64,000 nt of DNA from Reticulascus tulasneorum (taxonomy: Eukaryota; Ascomycota; Sordariomycetes; Glomerellales; Reticulascaceae): the NCBI GenBank assembly GCA_001557505.1, contig LSAX01000002.1, positions 3,410,001 to 3,474,000 of the forward strand, written 5' to 3'. Of the stretch, positions 47,598 through 59,445 are shown piece after piece (position 1 is the first letter of the stretch; the number at the start of each line of letters is the position of its first letter). The notes beneath the pieces were generated by a model. It saw only the letters and a list, made by a program, of their open reading frames with translations. It made no database searches and was not told where the DNA came from. The position numbers and the translations under genes were made by a program.

Positions 47598-49199
47598 CTA
47601 CCTTGGCTCGGCACCGACCTGTCCAACCTGCGACGCCAATGACTTCGCCCAAAAGTAATCGACAATTAGTCTCTTCAATGTCTTCGCAATGAAGTCAACA
47701 TCAGCGTCGGTGACATTGTACGGCGGCGCCAAGATGACATGATCTCCGACTATCCCATTTGCTGTCCCGTTTCCTGGATAGACGGCAATCCCATACTTCT
47801 CGGTCAGCCCGAGCTCGCTAATCTGCATAGCAACATCATCTGTTCTTCGAAATGCCCTCTTACTGGCTTTGTCTTCGACGAATTCGATGCCCCAAAAAAG
47901 GCCCTTCCCACGAATGTCGCCCACATTTGGGTGGTCAGAACACATCTCTCTCAGAAGATCTGACAGAAGTTGTCCCTTCTTCTCCACATTGGCCAGAAGG
48001 TTGTCTGACTTAATAATTCGTTGGACCTCCAACGCTGCTGCACAAGCAACTGGGTGACCTTGGTAGGTATGACCATGCACAAATACCCTGCCGCTTGAGT
48101 CATTATGCTGGTCAAAACTGGGAGTTGCCTTACCTACCCTGTTCCCCTTTCCAACACGTCTATCACCTTGCGGCCAATTAGCAGACCGGCAACAGGCTGA
48201 TAGCCGCCGCCAAGCGCTTTGCCAATGGTTTGGATGTCAGGAACGACCCCCTCCCCTTCCCAAGCGTGAAGCGTGCCAGTGCGACCCATTCCACACATCA
48301 CTTCGTCCATGATTAGCAGTGCTCCGTATTGGTCGCAGACCTTTTTCATTGCTTTGAAATACCCCGCCACAGCGGGGACGCAGCCGAGTGCCTAGTACTC
48401 AGTTTCGTCAGTACAAGAACATCTGTAGGGGGGCTAACGGAAAGTCCCCTTACAGCTCCAACAACTGGTTCGGCCACAAATGCGCACACAGTCCCGGGTC
48501 CGACACGGATAAACTCATCCTCAAGTTCAGTCGCAAGCCTCGATACATATGATTCGTCGTTCTCCCAGGCAAGTTTATCCCTATACGCATAACAGGGTGA
48601 CACAGTTGAGGTGGCGTTAAGTAACAGAGGCTCAAAATTGGCTCGCCGGGCCTTGTGACCGCCCAAGGATAGAGCTCCAAGCGTTATACCGTGATATGAC
48701 CGGTCTCGGGATATGAATCGATATCTCTGTGGTTCCGGGGGGGTCTTCTCCAAGAAAAACTGTCTGGCGAGTTTCATGGCGGCCTCCATTGCCTCGGACC
48801 CTGTGCGGTGTAAGCGCTGGGAATTCGCGGACTTTAACAACGCCATCCTCACTAACCACTATTGACGATATAAGCTCTGGACATTTCGCCATTCGTGGAG
48901 TTGACAAGATCCCGGCACAGCTGTTCGCAAACTTCACTCGTGTAGAATATAGTTGCACAGTAGGAAACTTTAGCCATTTGCCTGATCACCGCCTCCATAA
49001 CTCGTCTATCGCCATGACCAATGCAAGCCACGGCTGCTCCGCCAGATGAATCAAAGATCTTCCTGCCGTCCTTCAAGATCAGATCACTTCCTTTACCCTC
49101 CGATAGGGTCGGAAATTCCCGAGTAAGATGCCGGTAGAGCACCGCTGATACGCCTGTCTCAGTCGCCACGCCCTTGGAATCGATGGGTTTTCGCACCAT
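47598..49199 (-). CDS. Class III (omega) aminotransferase, PLP-dependent
   Basis: Four exons, complement(47598..48087, 48138..48391, 48454..48800, 48857..49199), give 477 residues. Blocks seen: SGGAAVACIGHGDRRV, NSGSEAMEAAMKLARQ (across intron 1), FVAEPVVGAALGCVP (across intron 2), IMDEVMCGMGRTG with PLP-contacting Asp259, and TIGKALGGGYQPVAG with the Schiff-base lysine K288. VFVHGHTYQGHPVACAAALEVQ follows intron 3. The intron 3 donor sits in GGGTAGGT; a 50 bp intron restores the conserved block. The fold is that of GABA, ornithine and diamine/beta-alanine aminotransferases; the substrate cannot be told from the sequence. No targeting signal is obvious, so it is probably cytosolic. There are no pathway neighbours. 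Confidence 0.83.
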
Positions 49200-51612
49200 T
49201 TTCAGGTCTGCAGCGATGCCCTTTGGGGCACTAGCTTCGATCCTATCCCGTATCCTGATGCTCGAAAGGGGGTCAGCGAGAAGACGCCAAGCTTTAGAAT
49301 CACTCTGGCAGGTACGGGAGCTTGGTAAGTGATTTCTTGCTACTTCCTAGGACCTTTTATAAACGAAGCTGTGCCTGGTATCGGCATTTGTGGAGAAGCG
49401 GTCAGCATCGGCGGCGAACGTGTGGACCATATGCAGTCTCCTTGACTTGCGCGGGGTTTAGAGTTTGAGATAGCCAGCGGCACGACGGACTCGGCGTTGG
49501 CAGCCATCAGCCCAGCAGGCTAGCAGCTTGCGGATACGTGAAAGCTATCGGGTTTCGGCATGATTCGCTGTCCATCAAGAATCCTGCAACCTAGAGCGGT
49601 AGTCTCCACAAGCCACCACCATTCCCAGCTTGGAAACCCGATATGCCTTACGGGACAACTGTTGTGGAAGATGGTTTCTCTGCATTGGATTCAACATCGC
49701 TACGATGCTTGTCGGCTCAGGCCACGAGTCTCGTTCTGGCTTTGCTTTTCCGCCTACATTTCTCTGTACCACGTGAAGCCTGCCCTCTGCATGTTCCCGT
49801 CCTCAAGGAACCGCTGTGGTGGACCATTGTGCCACTGGAGGCTGGATGCTCGCCGCCCGATTCGGCAAGGTCCAAGCTCTCGATGCGTGGGGTGCAATTT
49901 GTGGCGTGCAAATTTCGGGATCCCGAACTCGGGCCAGGACCTTGTCATCTGTCCCACCCGTATCCGAGTGGCCTGTCAATTGATTGCCCAATTGATGATC
50001 CTGCGGTGCCAACCTCCAATCAGCCACTGCCAAAGTCGGCTGAGTCCGACCACTACGTACAGTAGTAGATGTATCGTATCGTTGCGCTACCTAGAAACTT
50101 GGGTGATTTGCTTTTTTACTACCTTTCAGGTAATCCGAAGGAATGGTCGGCCGAAGTCGGACTGGCACATGATCTTCATCTAATCATATGGCATCGTATC
50201 ATATGGCGGCGCGGATTAGATGATCCACGCATATCTTTCGTATCTCACACAGGTCAGGCAGGCATCGGTATCTTGGAACTCGAGCTTGCCGGTGCTTGAA
50301 CTAACTGCGTATCTTGGTACACTTTGTTATGTTGCCAGTGAATGCATAAGACTAGGGACTAATCCGGCGGATTAAGCGTTGGCCACTTTGTGATGCTGTG
50401 GCAGGTATTCTCGATCCAAGTATTTTCAGGGCTATCCCAGCCTGGCCTGACGCAATTACTCATTCGGAGGTCTTGACAGTTACTATCAGACTTGGCCTGT
50501 CCCTCCAGTGCCTGTCCACAAGGTAGAGATAGATTCGGACGCGGTGCAATAAGAATTGCCTCGCCCGCATCAGGAAAGCGGACACGCTAGCAACGTGGCA
50601 TGCAACATCGTTCCCTACGATCTACCCCAAATACATCGCATGATACTCGACAGCTAAAAACCGTCATTTGTGGATACAGCCCGATTTCCAAAATGGAAGT
50701 GTCTGATGTCCCATGGATGCGCTGCCAGGCTTAGCTGCCACGTTTAGATCTGCCCGCACCGACGTAAGCCAATCAAGTTAAGTAGGTTGGGTTATGTTGA
50801 CCACAACGGGGATATCGACCATGATGGGTTACTGGTGCTCTTTCGTATATGCGTGTCGGCTGCTTGAAATCTGCAAGATGCCGAGGAGCCAGACTGCCGG
50901 GCTCGGTGTGTCATCCTACATTTGTGTGTAAGACATCGATTCGACTTCATTGGCGTGCTGCTGAGTCAAACATGCATGGGAGGCCAGATCAAAGCCGTGG
51001 AGACAAACGATGTTGTACATGCCGAAATGCTCTCGTTGCAGCGCGTTGTAATCATCCAAATAGTCAGAATGAATGATAAGGCGGTTTAGCATGTCAGGCA
51101 GTTGCCGGTGCCGAGAGGATCCTGACTGGTGAGAAAACCCTGGCGCATTCGGGAGTTGTGCAACCCTCTGCCAGCAAAACAGGTCTGCGTGTCTACTGCC
51201 AACTGCGAACCTCTGACATACAGTAGGTGTGCAATTTATACGTTTCGACTTCGAGAACTTCCGTGGTCAGAGCGAGTATCAACCGAGCAGAACTTCAACG
51301 GAGACCAGAAGTCATGTAAGTATCCTGCAGCTTCGCCGGAAAGGATCTTGAGGAAATTTAAGAAGCCACATCGCGTATAAGGTAAACACGAACCAGTTCT
51401 TAGATATTCTGGTAAGATCAAGTATGTCTCGTACCAGACTTTGAGCGTCGACAAGTGCGAGTTTTTGGTGTGAATGGTGGGCCTGCCCTCGGACTTCTAT
51501 TCGTCTCGTAAGGTGTGCATATCTCGGCCAATACCAGGCATGGGTGTGCAAAAGTCCTCCGGCAACAATGGCAATACGAGATAATTTCGTCTTCATGGCC
51601 AGGCCCAACGAA
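49200..51612. other. Long intergenic region, no gene supported
   Basis: This is 2.4 kb. The longest plus-strand open frame, at about 49,560-50,183 (207 codons), is Cys-, Arg- and Ser-rich without any domain, and is overlapped by equally long frames on the other strand. I read these as noise. Nothing resembling a tRNA, transposase or long repeat is seen. Confidence 0.45.
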
Positions 51613-54600
51613 CTAGATCCCGTTGCCCTGGACGCCACTACCAAAAAGTTCATCCTTTCGGGACCTTCTTTCCCATACAATTACGCCGTCACTTCTCCTC
51701 TTGAAGTAGAGAATTCTATGCTGCGGAATGAACTCCTCATCTGTCTGATCACTTTTCCATGTTCCAAGGGCCTTCTCCTGCGCCCCTACAAACCGATCCT
51801 CGTACCCGATGATGTAGTCGTTACTATCCAGGTTCACGTCCCATCGTAGTCGATTCAGAACATCAGCCGCGGCTCGCAACTTACGGCCCCCTTCGGGCCT
51901 CGAGGTTGTTGAGGTCGAGTGGTGCTTGATGGGTCTCTCATCCTTGGAAACTTCTTCGTTGCCGAGTTCGGCTTCGTCTTCATCTTCTGTCTCCTCCTCC
52001 TCCTCCTCCTCCTCCTCCTCCTCCTCCTCCTCCTCCCCCTCCTCCGAATCAGCTTCGTCGGCCGCATACCAGCCCCATTCTCGGCAATCGAGTTCCAGCT
52101 CCCCGAGATCAGAAGCTTTAACGACAGAAGCACCGATCCAACATGACTTCGGATCGTAGTACTTTTCATCCCCTCGAAGATGCTGTTCAAACTGTTGCAG
52201 TACAGCTAGGAGATTACTCTGTGCCAGTTTCAGACCGTCCTTTGATTTAGACTGGTCGCTTGAGCCAATCCATTCCAAACCAATCAAATAGCAGCCTTGG
52301 TAGTCCGTCTGGGAATCTTGAGGGCGGCCTTGCTCGATAGCCACAAACCGAGCAGGCCAGATCCTTGTGACCATATTAGGAACCTTCTTGTCAATATCTG
52401 TTCACATCAGTTTCCCGCAATTATTTCGCCGTGGATCAAGCTACCTACCAACCAAGACGGCCACACATCGAGATTCCAACCAGCCGACGAGTTGGCTGCC
52501 TTTCTCCTTTGACGAACCCCAGTAGTTGACGCTGAGTTTTACGTACGACCTGTAAGATCGGAGGAACTCTGCCGAGCTGAATGTGATGTTCTGTTGAGTG
52601 GGCGAGGCCGATGCGAGAAACAACGTCCAGGTCATTGCGGTATCTGAAAGAAGCTTATCTGCCCTTTGGATCTCATGGGCTATGGTTGTGACTGTCGGAA
52701 GAGATGCTGATAGTGCCGTGTTAAGCGTCGGAGCGTGCCAGCCAAGGAGACACATGGGTTCTCTGGAGGTTCGACTGTACCTGAGTCGTTTGTGGAAGAA
52801 AGGATCAAATGCGACCTGCGTCTTCCAATCGAAGCTAGAATAATGCTTGAAGAAGGTAGTTATTATATCTGTCGCGGACGCTACCCCACCGTCATGAAGG
52901 ACCATCTTGCATATCCGTACCAGCATAACCGACAAGTGGACGCCTCCAAGATAACCAAACTTGGCGGCGTAGATCCCTCGTTCCTTCGCCCACGCTCTGA
53001 TCAGTTGATAGGCAAGACGGAACTGTGCTAGGTCTGGAATCGATCGACGCAGGTAAAAGAGATCTCGCACTGGCTTCAATTTGAGTAGAACTTGTGTTGG
53101 AAGGCTGAAGACAGAATCCGACGATGGGCGCTTCATTATCTCTGGCCACCTGGTTTCCATGTTAGCAGTCGCCGGATTTTCAGTTATTTTGAAATGGGGT
53201 TACCTCTCAGCGATGTGAGTCGCACAGCAGTAATGCAAGTCCACTTTGACGCCCCGTACTTCTAGCTCCAACATAGTGCCGGAATTTGCTTTGACTTTTC
53301 GCATCAGTCGAACACCCAAAAGGGCTGACTTTCTCACACGCTGCGTCGCAACTGCAAAGAACGTTCTAGAACTGATTGAGCCGATGCAAAGGCAGTCGAT
53401 ATCGGAAGCACTTGTCCAGACTCCGAGACCATAGGAGCCTACAGGTACCAGGATCGCGGATATCCTGGCTCGTACCTGCTCTGCCGAGCCGGAAGGATCT
53501 ACATGCAGTAAAACCTCCCGAAGTAGTTCGAGAATATCTCTCCTATCGACGTCATCCTTTTCGGTAGGTAGTATTTTCTGTTCGGCGAGGCAGTCCATCA
53601 AAAACGAAACGTCTGAGAGGTTCGCATGCGATCGTTCGAGTGACACAGGGACAATAGCAGCATTGGTCTCTGCTGGAAATCCCAAGCTCGAGGTCGCATC
53701 TGCCTGCATATTCAAGAGGCAGCGAATGCCCCAGTGATCACTCGCATACATGACACATGCGGAATCTGGTTTATCTGGATCCTCCCCGGTGATGAATCCG
53801 AACATGTTGAATCCGGCAACACGGAAGGCGTCTTCACTCTTGACCAAAATTCGATCGTATCGTTGTGGGCGGTTGCTGCAACCACTCCCTATACTTTCAA
53901 ATGCAAGAGAGTTATCCATTGGGTCAAATGTCGCTCCTTGCTCACCCTCGAAGACATCACTGATCTTCTTCTGCCTTTTGCTGTCGTCAGAGGATTCGCC
54001 AGCCTCACAGCGTGCAAGAACCCAAGTGTCTAGTAGCTTAGCTTCGGGGAGACTTGTTTCGATCTCTTGGATATAGCGTCCTGTTTGTGACGAAATGGCA
54101 TTCTTCTTCAATGCCGACTGGATCGTGTAAGAAGAGGTGGTGACATTGAAGTCGCCTGCTATGATCCAGGGGTTGTTGGGATAGTTGCTGGCGAGATGGT
54201 TGAGGATGCTCTGGAGCTCGGTTCTCTTTAGAGCCACAGAAGCGTTGGTGAGGCCATGGGTAAGATGACAGGTCGCGAGAACGAGAGGTGTGATGCCGCC
54301 AGATTCGTCCTGCTTGCCGATCGCACCGAACTTTAGAACACATGAGGTTTTATGCCGTCTCTTGAGATGAATCGTCTCCCAAGTAAACCGAAATTTACTG
54401 AGAACCACGATGTTCAGTAAATTGGGGAGGGGATCAAAATCGGGCTGGTCAGGCGGGCCATGCGTGACGAACGGATAGAGATGACGAATCTTCTCGTCTC
54501 GCAACAATGCCAACAGAAAATCGTCGGTGACCTCCTGAAGCACTAAGATATCTGCAACAGCAGTATCAGCCACAAGGTTCTCGATAATGAGTGGGTATCT

Positions 54601-55440
54601 GGTGCGAGTCGGCGGCCAGTGAAACTCAGCCAAGACGTTGTAACTGGCAACGATAATATTGACTGGTTTGGGTGGGGGGCAGCTATGAGATAGGGGTTCG
54701 ATTTGTTGCCACACGCCCGTCAGCTTCGAGTATTCGTAACCTGCTTGAAGTTGTGGTGCGGTCCTGTCGCGTTCCGTATCATGTAAAAGGGTCTTATGAT
54801 AAAAATGAGCAGGAGTTGCAGATAAGTTTAGTGATGGCTCCTGAAGGTTGATGAAGCCCCACAGTCTCATATGCGTCGAGGCCTGTGAACCTGGATGCAC
54901 ACGCTCTCTCACCAGTATCACTAGTTGATAGACTTTCCACTCGGTAATTGGTAGATATCTAAGCTTCTGGACAAGAAATTTGTGAGCCGACGAGTTGATG
55001 TCATCACTCTGGGCCACTGTCAGATGGTGGTTGTACTCGCCCCCAGGGAGACTCTGACCAAGGGCTTCCAAGATATTTTGCCGAAGTCCAGTAAGCCACG
55101 ACACCCGTTTGGGATCATTGTCACACAAAAAGAGCGTGTTTTTCTGTCTATTGGCGAAGACTCCTGGGGAGGTTGTCCAAATGCTGGGAGCATTCGTCTC
55201 CGCCTGCTCTACAGGAGCCTTCAGACTGGAGATAATTGAGTCTGCTGCCCGGTGTAATGCTTCGGGGCGCACAAATGGATAGACAAGGTTGATATGCGGA
55301 GGCCATTTCCGATATGCTTCATCATAAAGACAACGCAGACGATCTATGGATTCCCATTGGGATTTTGGAGGGATCAAGCACAGGGCCGTCTCATAAGAGT
55401 CGACACTGAGCGGTACAGATTCTACGCTATGTTGCTCCAT
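51613..55440 (-). CDS. Four-module RNA end-processing protein: 2H phosphoesterase, EEP nuclease/phosphatase, PAP-like nucleotidyltransferase, MJ1316 domain
   Basis: Three exons, complement(51613..52397, 52449..53149, 53204..55440), give 1,240 residues. (1) Residues about 15-200: 2H/LigT-like phosphoesterase, motifs HINLVYPF (H49) and HHLTV (H139). (2) About 260-578: endonuclease/exonuclease/phosphatase fold, with SYNVL (N268), LQEV (E303), GDFN (D430, N432) and SDHW (D568, H569). (3) About 615-1090: poly(A)-polymerase-type nucleotidyltransferase, with GSYGLGVWTSASDID (G668, S669, D680, D682), third carboxylate in VKVDLHYC (D734), central-domain block KFGYLGGV, and a PAP-like RNA-binding region. 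(4) A Glu-15 run at about 1101-1115. (5) About 1152-1235: MJ1316/DUF504 domain (LNRLRWD, GYEDRF, IPQHRILYFKR, VWERRSRKDELFG). All catalytic residues listed look intact. Related fusions have been described in comparative work on RNA repair; no biochemistry is known to me. Likely role, by inference: open cyclic-phosphate RNA ends, clean them and add nucleotides. Confidence 0.88.
51991..52035. repeat. (CTC/GAG)15 trinucleotide microsatellite in coding sequence
   Basis: Fifteen CTC units on the plus strand, read as GAG (Glu) on the coding strand of the RNA end-processing gene. It lies in the linker before the MJ1316 domain, so length changes would alter only a flexible acidic spacer. Confidence 0.95.
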
Positions 55441-56295
55441 CGTCCCCAAACGAGCAACAACGATTGTGGGATTGTGAGCTTCGAAGGTGACCCAAGGGTA
55501 CGGTTATGTAGATGAGCGGTAATGTCTTAAGATCGTACTAAGGGAATGCTCAAGCTGTGCTTCGGATGGGCGTTGTGATAGATACTGGCCAGCGGGTCTC
55601 TGCTCAAATGAGTACAGAATCATACGGCAGGTGCTTCGGAATGGAACCCTTCAACTGATCAGGGGAACTCCTGAAAGTGGCCGAAGGTGATAACTTTATT
55701 CCAGATCTTGCCATCACGTACTGTCCAAACAGCGAAGTCCCAGGCCGCTCAGCCAGCGGTGGGGCTGAATACCCCTGCCCAGCGCACTGGGCCTGGCCGA
55801 ATGTGTCAGTTGGTTAGGCGGCCGTGCATGAGCCACTGGCCTGTGGATGCTTGCTCCTCCAGTTTGTCGCTTGCGCAGGCTCCTAACAAGTCGTCCCAAT
55901 AAGACCGCATCATTTAGTGTATGTTGATCGTTGGTGCAAGCAGTGGCGGCGCCTAGGTAATGTTTAGGGAGAGTTGGTAAAGTACATAGAATTTGGTGTC
56001 TCATCAAAGCTTAGGTACCTCATGCGGTGCCTAGGCAGTGCAGTCTCGGTCGCCCGGTTTGCGGTTCGGTCTGAGTCATCCGGCCTCCCATTCTCCGGCG
56101 GTGGGGTCAGCTAGGCCAGGGCTATGCTATTTCCGCTAGTCATTTCTGTTGCGAGATGCAGTAACTGACATTGTAGAGCGAAACCACGCGAGAGGCCAAC
56201 ACCCATTGCCCGACGACGTAATTATGATAACGCGAGTGATTATGTTCCGATTTGCATCGCCTCATGCCCTATCCAGAGCTGACCTCTGCATCTTT
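55441..56295. other. Intergenic region, no gene supported
   Basis: This is 855 bp between the start of the RNA end-processing gene and the stop of the next minus-strand gene. Short open frames overlap on both strands. A sequence like a tRNA D-loop near 55,808 was checked and rejected. Confidence 0.45.
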
Positions 56296-57415
56296 CTACT
56301 CATACTCAGGGCCCCAGTTCACTAGTGAGACGCCTTTGCCTTTGCCTTCCATGAGCACTTCCAGCTTGTCCTCGTTCGTGACCCAGCCATGTCGTTTAGT
56401 TGCGACGGCATACTTGATCGCGTCTCGCCATTCTCTCCACCATACCTCCTCGCTTTGAACGATGCAACGTCGACCCTCTTGGCCGTTCCTTGTTGTCGCA
56501 AACGGCCAGACAGCCTGTACCACATGATATTTCTTCTTGCCTGAAAACAGAGTCATGACGCTTGTGAAGACCTTATTGAGCTTGTCCGGATTCTGCACGA
56601 CAACCTTGGCATGAGTTCTGTTAAATACCCAGGGTCAGCAATGCAGCCTAAGAGGTGTCTCGCTGTCGACGGGGATATGATATGATGTCTTACACCGGGA
56701 AAGCAATTGAAACAACGCCGCTGTACCCAGTCGATGCAATCAAGCTGCGTAACTGGCCATCGAACCAGGTCGTGTCGAGGTTAGCCACTACCCGGTCGAG
56801 AGCGAAGCTTTTGACCTGCGACGGGTCTTCCGTGAAACGGCGGCACCACTCCTCGAGGCCGCCATCCCCAACCTCTGGGATGACATCAGGCTTCAGTCCC
56901 CCGCGATAGGCCAGCTCGCCTTCCCCAACGCATCGAATGTAGTCCATTCGCTGCCTTGGGTCATCTGGAACTAGGAGGTTCATGAGATTGAGCTTAATGT
57001 CAAAGTCCACCTTGCGCCCGCGAGTACCCTTGACATGAATCTGTGGCTTTGGTGGGATGGTAGACTGAGATCTGATAAGTGCGACCAAAGCACTGGCGGT
57101 GGCTGATAGGTACTGGGCCTTCGAAGAAAGAGTTGTGCAATCCGGGGACAGCTCAAACAGAGGTGGTGAGTACAGCTTGTAATCTATCCTTGGCAGCCCG
57201 GGGTACGCTTGAGGTCCCTTCGTCGCCGTTTGTTGATTTGAATTGGTTGCATGAGAGCTGTTGGAAGGGCCCGAGTATGGCGGAGGAGTCGGGGACGTAT
57301 CTTCGCCAATTGTTGTCTGCTCGAGAGTGACCTCATGGGTTACCGGCCTGTTAGTATTCTCGTACTTGGCTTGCAATAAGCTCTTCTCGACAATCGCTGA
57401 TGATAAAGGATCCAT
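56296..57415 (-). CDS. Unrecognised protein with PPPY motif, 347 residues
   Basis: Two exons, complement(56296..56617, 56694..57415), give 347 residues. The intron (76 bp, donor GTAAGA, acceptor AACAG) joins VSIAFPV with THAKVVVQNP, and the frame continues for 107 codons, which supports a real gene. I do not recognise the family. Visible: a Thr/Ser/Pro-rich N-terminus (about 1-75) with SPTPPPYSG, a WW-domain-type PPPY motif at about 44-47; then a globular, Trp-containing part with KGTRGRKVDFDIKLNL (about 130-145), DPRQRMDYIRCVG, LDTTWFDGQLRSLI and the C-terminal RHGWVTNEDKLEVLMEG. There is no signal peptide and no clear membrane segment. A second splicing choice at the overlapping GTGTAAGA donor breaks the frame. 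Confidence 0.65.
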
Positions 57416-58761
57416 GCTTGTCGCAGCCGTACGGATGGGTGCGTGGCACTGGGCTGGGCCACTTGACCTGCCAGATGTATGTCTAAATTGTTGCTTCGAG
57501 CCAGTTCGTAGGACGGAAGAGCCGACTTGCGTGTAATGATATCCAATTGGCGAATATTGCCAGACGTGCCGAATAAGCCCACACAGTAACTACGTTTGAA
57601 GAATGGATCTTGCACGCGCTGTTCTTTCGGGAAATAGTTCACAATGCGAGCATACTTCGATCGCGGCAGCCTTCAGCCACTGACTATTTCAGATGTGGAG
57701 GGCAAGTAAGCTCAGTGGTATCAGTGGAATGAGCGAGAGTCCAATGGTCCGAAGCAATTCGCAAAAGGCATGCAAATGAGTAGGATTTGTCGGTGTACAC
57801 ACGTGCCTCGTCACTAGCCATATAGACCTTTTCTGCTGTATTGACAAGGTAATTAAATGGTAAGATGGAGGAAACGCGACGCTACTCCTGTCCCACCAAA
57901 AATCCATGGGTGTCTGCGGCTGAGGTGCATACATACACAACACATACAAATGCATGGCTGCCTGGCAAGCCCGGACAGAACGCGTGGCTGATTGCTTTTC
58001 TGGGAATAGATACGGAGTAGGCATTTGAACAATCGATGAGTCGTCAGCTATGATGTACGACGTAGGAACCCTCCCTCTGCTCTGACTTATAAGAAAAGAT
58101 ACTTTTAGCTGATTTATAGCTCCACACGCGTGTATTTTGCTCTGGAGCAGCACACTCAAACAACCCAGCTCCCCCATGCGCCGCCAGCCGACCCTTTCCG
58201 ATCTTGCCCCGTCGGAGTGTCCATCATGTAAGGATCATAACTCTATAGCGCCTATCATGGTTTAAAATACGGCGTCGATTATTTAGTTACGAAAGCCTGA
58301 CTTTGGAGGTATCAACCTGAAAATAAGCATAAATGGGAGTGACATTTGGGATGCGAAGCAAACGTGAATAAAGCACCCCGTTGAAAAATACAGGGCACGC
58401 CGAGTATTTCCCCCCACACACTCCCCCCACCCTTCTCGTCACATCCAAAGTCGGCTATTAGTTCACGGCAGGATGTTTCAAAGGGATAATTCCGTCTACA
58501 CAAACAAGACAACTACTTATTCCCGCATGTCGAGAACCTTCTAAGTCAGAGAGATTCGTGTGCTACAGCCCAGCCGCTGAAAAACAAACAGGACCCTCTG
58601 GTCCTGGGCAGGACGATATTACGTTCCAGTGACAGCCTCCCTGATAACATACAAAGACGGGACCCTGGCCGGATCTCGAGACTAGTATGACGCACGGTCA
58701 CGACCCAAATATAGACCCCAACAGTGTACAGCAATGCTCTCCGCGCTTCCACACCTGGCGC
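57416..58761. other. Intergenic region, no gene supported
   Basis: This is 1.35 kb. A minus-strand open frame of 162 codons (57,689-58,177) is Leu/Ser/Pro-rich with no domain, no codon signature and no splice continuation; I regard it as chance. Otherwise there is promoter sequence for the 57,415 gene and the 3' flank of the next gene. Confidence 0.45.
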
Positions 58762-59445
58762 TCAAACCAGTTCGAAATCGTCATCATCCGCCACGGTCAT
58801 GGGTTCCAGGTCAGATCGCGACTTGCGCAGGGTCTGACGGGCCTTACGACCTCTGAGGGCGTCACCGTTCTGATCTAAAATTTCGTACTCCTTTTCAACC
58901 ATTCGCTCTGTTTCACGGCCGGTAGTTTTGACAAAGATGTCTAGTGTCAGAGGTCTGTTAGGGCTATCCGACTTGTCAAAACTGTACTTAAAGTCATCCG
59001 AGATGCTCGATCTCATGCTAGCATGCTGCGATGGAAGAAGCTCGATAAGTGATTGGGTGAGCCCAGAATCCCTGATCTCCTCTTTGGCTTGTGCTCCCCG
59101 AAACCGGGCTTGCGGCATCTCCCAATGCGAGCGGAGTTTGGTAACGTTATGCGCTTTCTTCTGGTGAGTGTTGCTAGTTTGCGTTAGAACTTCCGATGTT
59201 GAATTCTTTACTTGACTGGGAAAATATTCCTACGTTTCACTGTACTTGCCCCTAGGGCGCATCTTGGCTCTCTGGCTTTCTGTCCCACCCAGAGCTTCCA
59301 TTGTTCCCCAGTCGACATGACATCCTGCTGAAGGGCGAGCTCCGTTGGACCACTTCGAGTGCGAGTCCTTGTCTCTCTTGTAGTCTCTATGCGCGCTGCG
59401 GAGGTCTCGCTGGATTTGGCTCTGTATCTCAGTTGCCATGGACAT
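58762..59445 (-). CDS. Small basic/acidic protein of unknown function, 207 residues
   Basis: Two exons, complement(58762..59173, 59234..59445), give 207 residues. I do not recognise a family. The N-terminal half is rich in Asp, Arg, Ser and Lys (RDLRSAHRDYKRDKDSHSKW) with the block GCHVDWGTMEALGG. The C-terminal half has SHWEMPQARFRGAQ, a helix-like KYSFDKSDS...DIFVKTTGRETERMVEKEYEI, and an acidic end DDDDFELV. The 60 bp intron uses branch TCTAAC and acceptor CTAG; the donor is uncertain (GTAGGA after GAAAC, or GTACAG 11 bases earlier, both in frame). No membrane segment or signal peptide is seen. Confidence 0.55.

Noticed and set aside
49560..50183. 207-codon open frame
   Set aside because: Cys/Arg/Ser-rich without a domain, matched by overlapping frames on both strands and without splice signals that extend it.
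55790..55840. String resembling a tRNA D-arm (GTTGGTTAGGC)
   Set aside because: No anticodon stem or GGTTCRA T-loop can be placed at the right distance.
57689..58177. 162-codon minus-strand open frame
   Set aside because: No domain and no good continuation; the composition fits translated noise.
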